This document shows, piece after piece, positions 1-8,846 of a DNA stretch of 64,000 nucleotides. Position 1 is the stretch's first letter; every line of letters starts with the position of its first letter. The translations under genes were made by a program, and so were the position numbers. The DNA is from Sphingomonas sp. YR710 (GTDB taxonomy: Bacteria > Pseudomonadota > Alphaproteobacteria > Sphingomonadales > Sphingomonadaceae): NCBI RefSeq assembly GCF_900101455.1, contig NZ_FMZJ01000017.1, forward strand, positions 23,759 through 87,758, written 5' to 3'. The notes under the pieces were generated by a model. That model saw nothing but the letters and a program-made list of their open reading frames with translations, did no database searches and was not told the origin of the DNA.

Positions 1-23
1 GTCGAGTAATTCCTGCACTGGCC

Positions 24-61
24 GCCGGGATCTGACAGCGGTGTTGGCGTCAGATCCCGGC
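24..61. terminator. Hairpin overlapping the end of the GntR gene
   Basis: A perfect 13-bp inverted repeat (24-36 and 49-61) with a 12-nt loop sits on the stop codon of the GntR gene. It is well placed to end minus-strand transcription of the catabolic operon, but no run of T follows on that strand, so an intrinsic terminator is only one reading. Confidence 0.35.
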
Positions 62-832
62 AACCAGTTGTTTCGCGTTCCGTTGCCCGAAATACTGACG
101 CCCTTCCAAAAGATGTCCGCGCCAATAGGATTCGGCAACCGCGGCATCTCCGGTGGCAATCAGGTCCACCATCCGTTCATGGGCCTTTTGGCTGAGGACT
201 TGCAGCTTGCCGTTACGATCGGTCGGGAATCCCGTTGTCTGATGATCCTGCACATGCTGCAAAAGCCGCATGATCATCGTGGTTGTGGTGGTGCCGGTGA
301 GTTCGACCATGCGCTCGCGTATCGCACCGAGCACCGAACGATGGCGGTTCTGGTCGCCGATGGCGTGGGTCGCTTCATTCAATTCCCGTTTGAGTTCGAC
401 AAGCTGATCGGGCTTTGCCGTGAGCGCTAGACTGGCCAGCGCCGGCGGCTCGATGATCGTCCGGGCGTGATGAAGATCGCCCAGGGTAACCCCGCGATAG
501 TTGAGGAGGAAGCCAAATTGGCGGGCCGCGCCGTCAAGACTGGGTTGCTGGATGATCGCGCCGCCCTTGCCGCCACGGCGTATCACGATCAGTTGCTCGG
601 CCTCAAGCAGTCGCAATGCTTCGCGCAAGGTGGGCCGCGACACGCCATATTGCACCATCAGTTCCGCTTCCGGCGGAAGTGTGTGCGTCACCAGAAGATC
701 GCGATCCAGAATACGTTTTCGGATGTCGGCCGCCATCAGTTCGGCAATGCGATGACTGCGCAATACCCGCGTCGGGCTTCCCGATGCCCGTTCGGCTGAG
801 GCCAGCTCATCTTTACTCACGGTTTGTCTCAT
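50..832 (-). CDS. GntR/FadR-type transcriptional regulator
   Basis: A 260-aa one-component regulator. The N-terminal winged helix lies at about residues 25-95, with the recognition segment YGVSRPTLREALRLLEAE near residue 61, the usual GntR signature. The rest is an alpha-helical effector domain of FadR/FCD type. Its ATG overlaps the stop of the flavoprotein gene upstream by 4 bp (ATGA), so it is translationally coupled to the Rieske/flavoprotein genes and probably controls them, in response to a pathway substrate or product. The ligand cannot be read from the sequence. Family is secure; target is inference. Confidence 0.9.
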   Translation of the reverse strand: MRQTVSKDELASAERASGSPTRVLRSHRIAELMAADIRKRILDRDLLVTHTLPPEAELMVQYGVSRPTLREALRLLEAEQLIVIRRGGKGGAIIQQPSLDGAARQFGFLLNYRGVTLGDLHHARTIIEPPALASLALTAKPDQLVELKRELNEATHAIGDQNRHRSVLGAIRERMVELTGTTTTTMIMRLLQHVQDHQTTGFPTDRNGKLQVLSQKAHERMVDLIATGDAAVAESYWRGHLLEGRQYFGQRNAKQLVAGI

Positions 833-2490
833 GCTTTCGGTCCTATCGCATGTTCCGCGGCCCTCAGCCCGAACACGAATGACGCCCCGATACTGCCGCC
901 AGCGCCTGGGTAAATCCCTCCAAAGACCGAGGCCGTCGAATTTCCCGTGGCATATAGCCCTTCGATCACGGCACCGTCGGCGGTGAGAACGCGGCCATGC
1001 TCATCGGTTACAAGGCCGCCAAAAGTTCCGACGTCGCCGGTGAACAGTTTGATCGCATAGAATGGCGGCGCGGCGATTTCCCCGAGTGAGGCATTGGGCT
1101 TGTTGCGTGGATCGCCGAGGAAGCGATCATATGCTCTCGCGCCGCGACCAAAATCGGGATCGACGCCAGCGCGGGCGAAGCGGTTGAAGCGATCCACGGT
1201 TTCGCCAAGCCGATCGGCCGGAAGGCCGGTTTTCGCGGCAAGTTCCTCGATCGTGTCGGCGCGAATGAAAAAGCCCGACTCAAGCCAGCGATCGGGCACC
1301 TTGCCCGGCGGTTGATCGCCCCAGAAATAGCGCCGCCGATGGGTCGAATCGATGATCGCCCAGGTCGAGGGTTCGCCCTTCGCGCTATGGCGTGCGTTCA
1401 TCCGGCATCCGATCTCCATATAGGATCCGGATTCGTCGGTGAAGCGTTCGCCGTCCTGATCGACGAAGATGCAGTGCGGTTTGGCTGAATCGAACGAATG
1501 CACGAACGGCCCCGGACGATCGGGTGCCTGCGAACCGGGTAGCCAGATGCCGCGATCAAGGCCGTGCAAGGCCGCGCCAAGGCCTGTGGCCGCTTCGATC
1601 ATTTCGCCGGTGTCGCCAGGATTCGAAATGCTCCACCGGGTATCGGTGGGGAAGCCATGATAGCGTTCGCGCAGCGACTGGTTCCGTGCAAAGCCGCCTG
1701 CGTTGATCAGGACGCCCTTTGTCGCCCGGATGCGCCGCGGCCCACCGGGCGTTTGCGCCTCCACGCCGACCACTTTCCCATCCTCGGACAGCAGCGATTC
1801 AACCGGTGTCTCGCAGCGCAGATCCACCCCCTGGCGTAAAGCCGCTTCGAGCATCCGGCCCTGAAGTGCCGCGCCGAAACCGCAGATCCGCGCGCCCGAA
1901 AGCCTCGCTTTGGCCATGCGGAAATAGAGCTTGGCCACGGTGAGCAATCCGCCCAGCGTCCGCATTGCGAGGCTCGCATCTGCGGCCTCGTTCGCGGTGA
2001 GCGGCATGACCATGGGACCAGTCTGGAACTTGTCGGCCCATTCGCCCAGCCTGCGCAGATCGAACAGTTCGACGCCGAGCGAGCGGCCCTCCGCAAGCCC
2101 GCCATCGACGTCGTCATAATAATCGGACCAGCCTTCGCACCGAATGAACGGAATGCCCTTGGCTTGCAGATATTCGATCAGGCGGGGCCCGGTTTCGAGA
2201 TAGGCATCCCTGCGCGCCGGGGTCGAGCCGGGATCGGGCGCGTCGCCCAACACGGCATCGAGGTAGTGGTGTGCCTGTTCGAGACTGTCGGATATGCCGT
2301 CGCGCGCGAGCAGGGGATTGGCGGGAATCCAGAGCACGCCGCCCGACATTGCCGTCGAACCGCCGACGCGCGATTGCTTCTCCAGCACCAGTGGTTTGAG
2401 GCCTGCATCGATCATCGCCATGGCCGCGCACAGCGAGCCGCCACCGCTGCCGATGATGACGAAGTCGGCGCTCTCGTCCCAATCCGCCAC
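829..2490 (-). CDS. FAD-dependent oxidoreductase, 3-ketosteroid-dehydrogenase-like
   Basis: A 553-aa flavoprotein of the fumarate reductase/KstD superfamily. The N-terminal dinucleotide-binding motif is VIIGSGGGSLCAA, followed by the FAD-contacting stretch LEKQSRVGGSTAMSGG, and the C-terminal FAD motif is ATGNSTASVFGGIYPGAGG. Relatives desaturate ketosteroid rings or similar cyclic ketones. I start it at GTG 2490, two bases after the Rieske stop at 2493; the longer reading frame (to 2751) only runs antisense-free through the Rieske gene in another frame and has no homology-like content. Coupling to the Rieske gene points to consecutive oxidation steps on one substrate. Substrate is unknown. 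Confidence 0.88.
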   Translation of the reverse strand: MADWDESADFVIIGSGGGSLCAAMAMIDAGLKPLVLEKQSRVGGSTAMSGGVLWIPANPLLARDGISDSLEQAHHYLDAVLGDAPDPGSTPARRDAYLETGPRLIEYLQAKGIPFIRCEGWSDYYDDVDGGLAEGRSLGVELFDLRRLGEWADKFQTGPMVMPLTANEAADASLAMRTLGGLLTVAKLYFRMAKARLSGARICGFGAALQGRMLEAALRQGVDLRCETPVESLLSEDGKVVGVEAQTPGGPRRIRATKGVLINAGGFARNQSLRERYHGFPTDTRWSISNPGDTGEMIEAATGLGAALHGLDRGIWLPGSQAPDRPGPFVHSFDSAKPHCIFVDQDGERFTDESGSYMEIGCRMNARHSAKGEPSTWAIIDSTHRRRYFWGDQPPGKVPDRWLESGFFIRADTIEELAAKTGLPADRLGETVDRFNRFARAGVDPDFGRGARAYDRFLGDPRNKPNASLGEIAAPPFYAIKLFTGDVGTFGGLVTDEHGRVLTADGAVIEGLYATGNSTASVFGGIYPGAGGSIGASFVFGLRAAEHAIGPKA

Positions 2491-2492
2491 GA

Positions 2493-3815
2493 TCAGTTCT
2501 CCAGCCCCATGAAGCGGTGCAGGGCGCGATGAAAGTTGGACACGGCCTTTTCCTGCTTGGGGTTGGGCCGCGCCCCGCGAAATCCGCGCGATTTCATGCC
2601 GCTCTGGATCGCCGCCATGTTGCCGAAGTCCTGCACCAGGATCAGCCCCCAGTCTTCGACGCTGAGGAGATCCTCGCATGTCTGCACGGGAACGTCGCGC
2701 GGTTCGGTGCCGGGCGCGTAGCGTTCCAGCGCATAGATATCGAAGATGCACCGGTCGGGATCGCCCGGCATGGGCCGCGCGCGATAGCCGAGCAGGCTGG
2801 TAGGCTGCTGCAGGAAGATCATGTTGGGAAAAATGTGCCAGTCAGCGCCGGCCTTGCCCATTTGTTCGGGGGTGATCGCGGGCCAACCTCGCCCGCTTTT
2901 CTCCTCTTCCTCGACCATATAGGTGAACAGCGCGCCCAGCATTTCATCGGGCGAGGTATTTTCGGGCATTTCGGCTACGCGCTGCGCAGCGGCGATCATG
3001 CCATCGGTCAGCATCGCATCTAGCGTGTTCTTGATGTCGGCGTAAAAGCCGGCGGCCAGCGGTCGCAAGTCGGTCGGCTCCGGCCGCCCCAGGCGTCGCG
3101 AGGGAAGGAACGGGTAGCCGCTTTCGGCCGAACCGAACATCCCGTGCATGCCCACGGCTTCGCTATAGGTATAGTCCTGATAATATTGAAGTAGCTGGCG
3201 GTGCGTGGTCTGCACATGATAGGCTTCGTTGAACGCTTCCAGCGCCACTTTCCAATTGGCGGGGAGGATCGCCTGACGCCGCCATTTGTAGCGCATCTTT
3301 TCGAACTCGTAAGCGTCCAAATAGTCTTTTGCCGGCTGCAGAAATGCGGTGAGGGCAGGAGCTTCGGGATCCATGCAGATGAACACCCAGCCGCCCCAGC
3401 GGCCCGTGCGGACCTGGCTCAATGCGACATCATCGGCGGCGAGAAGTCCCTCCCAGTCCTTTTGGTCGACGATGTCATGTGACGAGCCATCAAGGTTCCA
3501 GCGCCAACCATGATAGGGGCAGGTAAAGCGCGTAATATGGCCACAGCCTTTGGTCAGGCGGCGGCCGCGATGCGGGCAGACATTATAGAAAGCGCGAATT
3601 TCAGTATCGTTCGAGCGCAGCACGATGATCGATTCACCGAGAATATCGTAGGTTATGAAATCACCGGGTCTTGCCAGCTCTTCCTCACGGCACGCCATCT
3701 GCCACACAAACGGCCACAGCTTCTCGGCTTCGACTGCGGCAAATGCAGGATCGATATAGTCGGACGCGGGGATGAAATCATCGCGAACTTCGCCGGACGG
3801 CTTGCCTGTCTGCAT
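2493..3815 (-). CDS. Rieske aromatic ring-hydroxylating oxygenase, alpha subunit
   Basis: A 440-aa oxygenase component. The Rieske [2Fe-2S] ligands are Cys80-x-His82 and Cys99-x2-His102 (NVCPHRGRR and CPYHGW). The mononuclear iron site is visible as the NEAYHVQTTH segment in the catalytic domain. It needs ferredoxin and reductase partners, and none is encoded next to it, so electrons must come from elsewhere. No beta subunit gene is adjacent, which fits the alpha-only class of Rieske oxygenases. I place the start at ATG 3815 because AAGGAG lies five bases upstream; ATG 3845 would add ten residues and has no such site. It lies 57 bp after the TonB receptor. Confidence 0.92.
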   Translation of the reverse strand: MQTGKPSGEVRDDFIPASDYIDPAFAAVEAEKLWPFVWQMACREEELARPGDFITYDILGESIIVLRSNDTEIRAFYNVCPHRGRRLTKGCGHITRFTCPYHGWRWNLDGSSHDIVDQKDWEGLLAADDVALSQVRTGRWGGWVFICMDPEAPALTAFLQPAKDYLDAYEFEKMRYKWRRQAILPANWKVALEAFNEAYHVQTTHRQLLQYYQDYTYSEAVGMHGMFGSAESGYPFLPSRRLGRPEPTDLRPLAAGFYADIKNTLDAMLTDGMIAAAQRVAEMPENTSPDEMLGALFTYMVEEEEKSGRGWPAITPEQMGKAGADWHIFPNMIFLQQPTSLLGYRARPMPGDPDRCIFDIYALERYAPGTEPRDVPVQTCEDLLSVEDWGLILVQDFGNMAAIQSGMKSRGFRGARPNPKQEKAVSNFHRALHRFMGLEN

Positions 3816-3872
3816 CTCCACTCCTTCATTTCTCCGGGCGGACATCCGGCTGGACCCGTCGATGGTCCGGCC

Positions 3873-6251
3873 TTACATCGACACCTTGAGCATCACGCCG
3901 CCATAACGGAAGGCATCCCGTGCGATATTCCCGGAAACACGCCCGATGAAATTGTCCGATTCATTGAGGTACGTGTAATATATCTCGTTGGTCAGGTTCT
4001 TCCCATAGAGCAGAAGTTGCCAATGATTTTTCTTGCCGACGAGACCCAGCGTGGCATCGAGCATGCCGTGACCGGGATCGACGCGCATCGGATCGTTGGT
4101 CAGGCCATAGATCACATGGCTCTGCCAGCCATAGCTTGCACGCAGAAAGGCGTTGAAAGGGATCGAATCCGGGAGCGTGACATCATAGGTTCCGGCAATG
4201 TTGAGCGACCATTTCGGCTGCCCTAGCGCCTGTGTTCCGTCCAAGTCCTGGCGACCGGCGATGCAGCCCTGTGCGGCAGTTTGCCCCGGATAGCAGGAAT
4301 TGGTGAAGTTGCGGTAGACCGCGTTGGTATAAGCGCCACCGCCCTCGATCCGGAATGCAGGGGTCGGTTTGGCGATGAAATCGAATTCAACCCCGTAAGA
4401 GCGGATATCGCCCGCGTTCAAAAGCAGTGTGGTAATCCCGCCAGGTGGCAACTGGCCCTGCTGGATGTCTTTGACCCGCTGATAATAGACCGCAAGGTTC
4501 GCGTATAACTTGTTGTCGAAGAAGGCGTGCTTCATGCCGACTTCGTAGGCGGTGGCGATTTCGGGCTTGAGAATGGCGGTAGCTGCGGTGGATGCCGAGG
4601 TCGTATCCACGGCCGGCCCCTTATAGCCGCGATTGAACGATACATAATAGCTGTGATCCGCATTGGGCGCATAGCGCAACCCTGCGCGCCCCGACAGGTT
4701 GTGGCGCGTATCGCTTGTACTGAAGGCGAGCGTCGAACTCGGGCCGGTGGTTGGCGCGAAGGTCAGCGGATCGAACGGAGCCCCCGCCCAACTTTTGCGA
4801 TCATAGTCAAAGTCGATCTTCTCGACAGAGTAGCGCAGTCCGCCGAACAGCGAAATATTGTCGAAGAGCTTGTAGGTCGCATCGCCATATAGCGAATAGA
4901 TATCATCGTTCAGTTTGGTCGTGATAAAGTTTGAAAAATATCCGGGGCCAGCGCCGAAATTCGCAATGAATGTAACCTGCGTATTGATGTTGCGACCGGT
5001 GTACCATTGCGCATATCCGCCACCGACAATGTCCAACGGGCCGGAACTGTAGTTCAGGCGCACTTCTTCCGAGGTGTAACGCGATGACGTCGGCTTGTAG
5101 GGAAAGCCGCCATTGGCCAGCGTAACCGTCTGAATCGGATATCCCAGCGGATTGGGAAGCATGCCAACGCCCTGGACGGCGCCCCACGGGCCGCTGTCGA
5201 AATCGCCAAAGGTGTCATAATAGAAATCGCGATGGCCTGTAATCGATCGGAGCGTCAGATCATCGGTCAGTTTGATGCCCAGATTGGCGGACAGGCCCCA
5301 AGCCGTGGCACGCCCGTCGAACACGGTTTCGACATTGACGAAGGGATGGTTTCGGGTTGCCACTACGCCGGCCGCCGTCTGGATCGCGCCAAGAAATGGA
5401 TTCGTATCCGGTGCCAGAATGACCGTCGAACCGAAACTGTCGCGGCTTTTTGCATAGTCGCCGGATACAAGGAGATTCACGCCTTCGGCGAAATCGATCG
5501 CGATCTTTCCGGCAGCCCCCCAATTGTCGATGGCGCCGAACCCTCGATTCCAATCGCCGAGATGGTTCGGATCCTTGTTTGGGGCGATCGGCGACAATGT
5601 GTTGCGATAAACGTTGAAGCGAGTTCGCACCGTGTCTGATAGCGGGATATTGGCCATGCCGCGAAGGAGCAACTGGTTGTCCGTCGTATATCCGGCCTCA
5701 AAGCTTGCGTCATAGGTACTGGTGGGACGTTTGGTGGTAATGTTGATAACGCCGGCAGTGGCGTTTTTGCCAAACAAGGTGCCCTGAGGGCCGCGGAGAA
5801 CTTCGACGCGTTCGATATCGTTGAAATCCGCAACGAATTCGGCCTGCCTGGACAGGGCGACATCGTCCACGAGGACTGCCGTCGACGGCTGGACTTCGCC
5901 GGTGACTGCGGCCGAATTGATCCCCCGGATCGCGACGCTGCTCGCTGTGGCGGCATAGCCGCCGGTGAAATTGACCGAGGGTGTCAGTTTGAGCACGTCC
6001 TGAGAACTGATCACGACCGATCGCCCAAGTGTTTCCGAAGTGACGGCCTGAACCGAAATGGGAACCTCGGTCAGCCGTTGTTCGCGACGCTGAGCGGTAA
6101 CCACAATCTCGCCTGCGCCGACCTCCTTCTCGTCGGAAGCGCGGCTGTCCTTTGGCGGCGAGCCATTGTCCTGCGCCTGCGCGGATGCTGCAAATGAAGC
6201 CAGGGCAATGCACGACAGGCATTGCCGGAGCAAATGAATCCTCATCCTCAT
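3873..6251 (-). CDS. TonB-dependent outer-membrane receptor
   Basis: A 792-aa receptor. Residues 1-26 are a signal peptide ending SAQA. The TonB-box-like segment EIVVTAQRR precedes the plug (PISVQAVTSETL, then VLRGPQGTLFGKNATAGVIN), and the remainder is a 22-strand beta barrel typical of the sphingomonad FecA/CirA-like receptors that take up organic nutrients. The C-terminus ends in KVSM rather than the usual aromatic residue. It is the first large gene of the catabolic string, so it probably imports the compound that the downstream Rieske and flavoprotein enzymes oxidise. Substrate is inference. Confidence 0.95.
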   Translation of the reverse strand: MRMRIHLLRQCLSCIALASFAASAQAQDNGSPPKDSRASDEKEVGAGEIVVTAQRREQRLTEVPISVQAVTSETLGRSVVISSQDVLKLTPSVNFTGGYAATASSVAIRGINSAAVTGEVQPSTAVLVDDVALSRQAEFVADFNDIERVEVLRGPQGTLFGKNATAGVINITTKRPTSTYDASFEAGYTTDNQLLLRGMANIPLSDTVRTRFNVYRNTLSPIAPNKDPNHLGDWNRGFGAIDNWGAAGKIAIDFAEGVNLLVSGDYAKSRDSFGSTVILAPDTNPFLGAIQTAAGVVATRNHPFVNVETVFDGRATAWGLSANLGIKLTDDLTLRSITGHRDFYYDTFGDFDSGPWGAVQGVGMLPNPLGYPIQTVTLANGGFPYKPTSSRYTSEEVRLNYSSGPLDIVGGGYAQWYTGRNINTQVTFIANFGAGPGYFSNFITTKLNDDIYSLYGDATYKLFDNISLFGGLRYSVEKIDFDYDRKSWAGAPFDPLTFAPTTGPSSTLAFSTSDTRHNLSGRAGLRYAPNADHSYYVSFNRGYKGPAVDTTSASTAATAILKPEIATAYEVGMKHAFFDNKLYANLAVYYQRVKDIQQGQLPPGGITTLLLNAGDIRSYGVEFDFIAKPTPAFRIEGGGAYTNAVYRNFTNSCYPGQTAAQGCIAGRQDLDGTQALGQPKWSLNIAGTYDVTLPDSIPFNAFLRASYGWQSHVIYGLTNDPMRVDPGHGMLDATLGLVGKKNHWQLLLYGKNLTNEIYYTYLNESDNFIGRVSGNIARDAFRYGGVMLKVSM

Positions 6252-6337
6252 CTTTGCCGCCCTCTCCAGAGATGCATGCAGGTATGATCATCTATATCAT
6301 CCTACTTATCGCTCCTGCGTATCCTTCAACCAAATTG

Positions 6338-6353
6338 CTGTCAAATTCGACAG
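6338..6353. promoter_or_regulatory. Near-perfect palindrome upstream of the TonB receptor
   Basis: CTGTCAAATTCGACAG is a 16-bp inverted repeat with one mismatched pair, 87 bp upstream of the receptor start. On the minus strand it contains TTGACA, which could be a -35 element. It is a candidate operator for the GntR regulator at the end of the same operon; nothing beyond symmetry and position supports this. Confidence 0.3.
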
Positions 6354-6489
6354 GGCAAGGCCACATCGTGCCGGACACGATGACGGTGCGCGCGCGCCAC
6401 GCGGCGATGACGAATGCCGCCCGGCCCGTCGGGCCGAAGCCCGGCATTCCCCACCATCGTACTTTGTCAGGGCATCGGAGCGTTCGGCT

Positions 6490-7374
6490 TCACACTTTGG
6501 TGATGGCTTCGGCTATGCCACGAAATCCCGTTTCGACCGCAAATATGTCTCCGCCCAGTGGCGAGTGGGGGCGATCCATCAGATCCTCGATCCGGCCCGA
6601 GGTGATGAACAAAGTTGCCATATCCGGCCCGCCGAAGGCGACCATCGTCGGGGCCAGAACGGGCACGTCGAAATGCAGGTCGAGCCGGCCATCGGGCGTG
6701 AAGCGGGCGATCTTCCCGGTTTCGCCGAAGGGGACCGCAAACCACAATCCCCCCTCGTCATCCACGGTTCCGCCATCGGGAATGCCGAACCCTTCGGGCA
6801 TTTCGGCAATGACGCGCTCGTTCGATGGTGTCGCGGTCAGCGGGTCATAATCATGGGCGAGGACGGCTCGCCGCATCGATTCCGCACGGTACATGATCGT
6901 TCCATCCGGGCTGAAACCGGTGCCATTGGGGGTCTGGACTCCGGTGATGCCGGCCGTGATTTGCCCGGCATCGTAGCAATAATAGCTTCCCCGCGGCACG
7001 CCATGATGCTCGAACTTGACGAGGATCGAGCCGACCCAGAAGCGCCCCTGCCGATCCGCCTTGCCATCGTTGAACCGGAATATCGCGGGATCGAACGGCG
7101 CGTCGCAGATGAACTCGAACACCTCCTTCGCAAAATCGAAGCGATAGAAGCCAAGGTTCGCGGCAATGAGCAGCCCCCCATCGCATAACGAGAAGGATCC
7201 CGGCCGTGCATCGAGGTGCCAGTCGCGGTTCGCCCCGCTGACCGGATCAAACCGGTTGAGCGTCTGGCTGCGCTGATCGAGCCAGTACAGCGCGTCCTGC
7301 TCCTGCGACCAAAGCGGCCCCTCGCCAAGTGCCGCCTTGATATCCAGAACATGCCGAACCTGAAATCCCGCCAT
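6490..7374 (-). CDS. SMP-30/gluconolactonase family protein
   Basis: A 294-aa six-bladed propeller hydrolase. The metal-site motifs are LGEGPLW near the N-terminus, FNDGKADRQGRFWVGS in the middle, and NGTGFSPDG, all characteristic of SMP-30/gluconolactonases. These enzymes open lactones with a divalent metal in the cytoplasm. It reads in the same direction as the TonB receptor and lies upstream of it with a 238-bp gap, so it may share regulation. In a pathway with oxygenases, a lactone hydrolase is a natural later step. The particular lactone is unknown. Confidence 0.9.
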   Translation of the reverse strand: MAGFQVRHVLDIKAALGEGPLWSQEQDALYWLDQRSQTLNRFDPVSGANRDWHLDARPGSFSLCDGGLLIAANLGFYRFDFAKEVFEFICDAPFDPAIFRFNDGKADRQGRFWVGSILVKFEHHGVPRGSYYCYDAGQITAGITGVQTPNGTGFSPDGTIMYRAESMRRAVLAHDYDPLTATPSNERVIAEMPEGFGIPDGGTVDDEGGLWFAVPFGETGKIARFTPDGRLDLHFDVPVLAPTMVAFGGPDMATLFITSGRIEDLMDRPHSPLGGDIFAVETGFRGIAEAITKV

Positions 7375-7719
7375 TGTCGCTCCCTCTCTTTATCTTCATG
7401 CCATGACGTTTCCCGTCAATCGCTGATGGCCGCCGCGCAGATGGCGCAATCATGGTTTCGCTGTTCCGGCGCCTCAAGTCGGCACAGCTTAGTCTGCGCA
7501 TTTGCGCGATCGCAAGCGCCATTGGCCGACGAGGCGTTCGGTTGGGAAACGCGCGGGCAGTTCGCTCCGGTGCTTCGACGGCGGTCGGGTTTTCGACCGA
7601 GGTCATGGAGCGTCCCCGTAGTCGGCGCGGCTTCGCCATTCCTGCCAATTCGGATGTATCGGCTCTTGACCTGTTCCGCCAACGTACGGCATTTCAGAGG
7701 GATGGGGGAGGATTGTAAA
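7375..7719. other. Gene-free divergent region between the SMP-30 gene and the next plus-strand gene
   Basis: This 345-bp stretch separates divergent genes and should hold promoters for both. I see a TTGACC hexamer near 7666 but no convincing -10 partner, and a small hairpin (GGTCG/CGACC) near 7586. The reading frames through it show no domain-like content. Confidence 0.5.
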
Positions 7720-8130
7720 ATGAAATTCAACATGTTCGCCGTGGCTGTTGTCCTGGCAAGCCTCGCGTTCTCGTCGCCTGCAGCGTCGAAGGATGCGCCC
7801 AAGAGCTACAAGATCGTCAACGAAGCGGTTGGGGTGCCGGTCTTCCCGTATGACATTACCGACCGTCCTTATACAGTGCTGGGCGAGGTGAAGGCCGGTG
7901 TGCGGAAGGCAACCGTGTTCAGCGCGGAAGCGAGCCAGGCGAAGATCTATCGCGAACTTTGGGAGCGCGCCGAGAAGTTGGGCGCCGATGCGGTAATCAA
8001 GGCTTCCTACGGGGATTCCCATGTTTCGGCGTTTAGCTGGGGCAAGACCGACGCGACCGGCATTGCAGTCAAATTTATCGATGCCCCATCGACAGAACCC
8101 GCAGTGGCGCCCGCCAGCGCCGCAAAATAG
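7720..8130 (+). CDS. Small secreted protein with a YbjQ-like ADAV segment
   Basis: A 136-aa protein with a clear signal peptide (residues 1-22, ending AAS). The middle reads YTVLGEVKAG and then AEKLGADAVIKASYG, the order seen in small YbjQ/heavy-metal-binding-like and lipoprotein-signal proteins whose conserved element is GADAV. I chose ATG 7720 because GGGGGAGGA lies just upstream; the longer frame starting at 7216 has no signal. It begins a three-gene run of secreted proteins with the two paralogues downstream. Function is not known. Confidence 0.75.
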   Translation: MKFNMFAVAVVLASLAFSSPAASKDAPKSYKIVNEAVGVPVFPYDITDRPYTVLGEVKAGVRKATVFSAEASQAKIYRELWERAEKLGADAVIKASYGDSHVSAFSWGKTDATGIAVKFIDAPSTEPAVAPASAAK

Positions 8131-8155
8131 CATTTCGCCAGGGCGAAGCGCGCAT

Positions 8156-8821
8156 ATGAGGAATATCGTCTCGGCCGCATGTGCTGTTGCGCTATGTGCC
8201 GTCGCACCCGGTGGAATGGCTGGTGCGCAGGTCGCCAATCCCGTTCCAGCATCGGTAGCTGTAGCCGTGCCGCCACAGAACCATCCTTCAGCAACCATCG
8301 TTGCGCGCGCTTCTCCGGTTCCGGGCACCGTTCTGGTCGAACGCGATACGATCGTTCGGCTGATGGTGGTGAACGAAGTATCCACCAAAGTCGCCCGGGC
8401 CGGGGACCGCTTCGTCCTGCGGGTCGATGAGGATCTCGAGATCGGCGGGATCAAAATCGTGCCCGTCGGTGCGAAGGCCTGGGGTGAGGTTCTCGGTGCG
8501 GAAGAGAGTGGCGCAGTCGGCAAGGCCGGGAAGCTGACCGCCCGGCTGCTCTATGTCGATCTTCCTGATGGCCGGCTGCCGCTTCGGGGTGAACAGGCCG
8601 ACAGTGGCCCCGGAGGAACCGGTGCGACGGTTTTGGCGGTGGTCGGACTCGGTGTCTTCGGCCTGTTCACGCGCGGCACCAACGCGAAGCTAAAAGCAGG
8701 GCAAATCTTCAACGGATATGTCGCCGAGGACATGATTTTCGATCCGGTCGCCCATAATTTCCTCAACATGCCGGCAGCCGCCGCCACGGATGCTCCCGTG
8801 GCGACGGTCGTCAACAAATGA
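8156..8821 (+). CDS. Secreted hypothetical protein, paralogue A
   Basis: A 221-aa exported protein. The signal peptide is MRNIVSAACAVALCAVAPGG followed by an AGA cleavage region. A conserved-looking core runs from about residue 55: AGDRFVLRVDEDLEIGGIKIVPVGAKAWGEV (split here as AGDRFVLRVDEDL then IVPVGAKAWGEV), then LLYVDLPDGRLPLRG, then a glycine-rich hydrophobic hairpin and a final segment ending in GYVAEDM. The same order of elements recurs in the next gene, so the two are tandem duplicates. Start is ATG 8156, 25 bp after the previous stop. I do not recognise a named family. Confidence 0.75.
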   Translation: MRNIVSAACAVALCAVAPGGMAGAQVANPVPASVAVAVPPQNHPSATIVARASPVPGTVLVERDTIVRLMVVNEVSTKVARAGDRFVLRVDEDLEIGGIKIVPVGAKAWGEVLGAEESGAVGKAGKLTARLLYVDLPDGRLPLRGEQADSGPGGTGATVLAVVGLGVFGLFTRGTNAKLKAGQIFNGYVAEDMIFDPVAHNFLNMPAAAATDAPVATVVNK

Positions 8822-8846
8822 TCCGCGCACGTTAGTGCAGCAGTTG

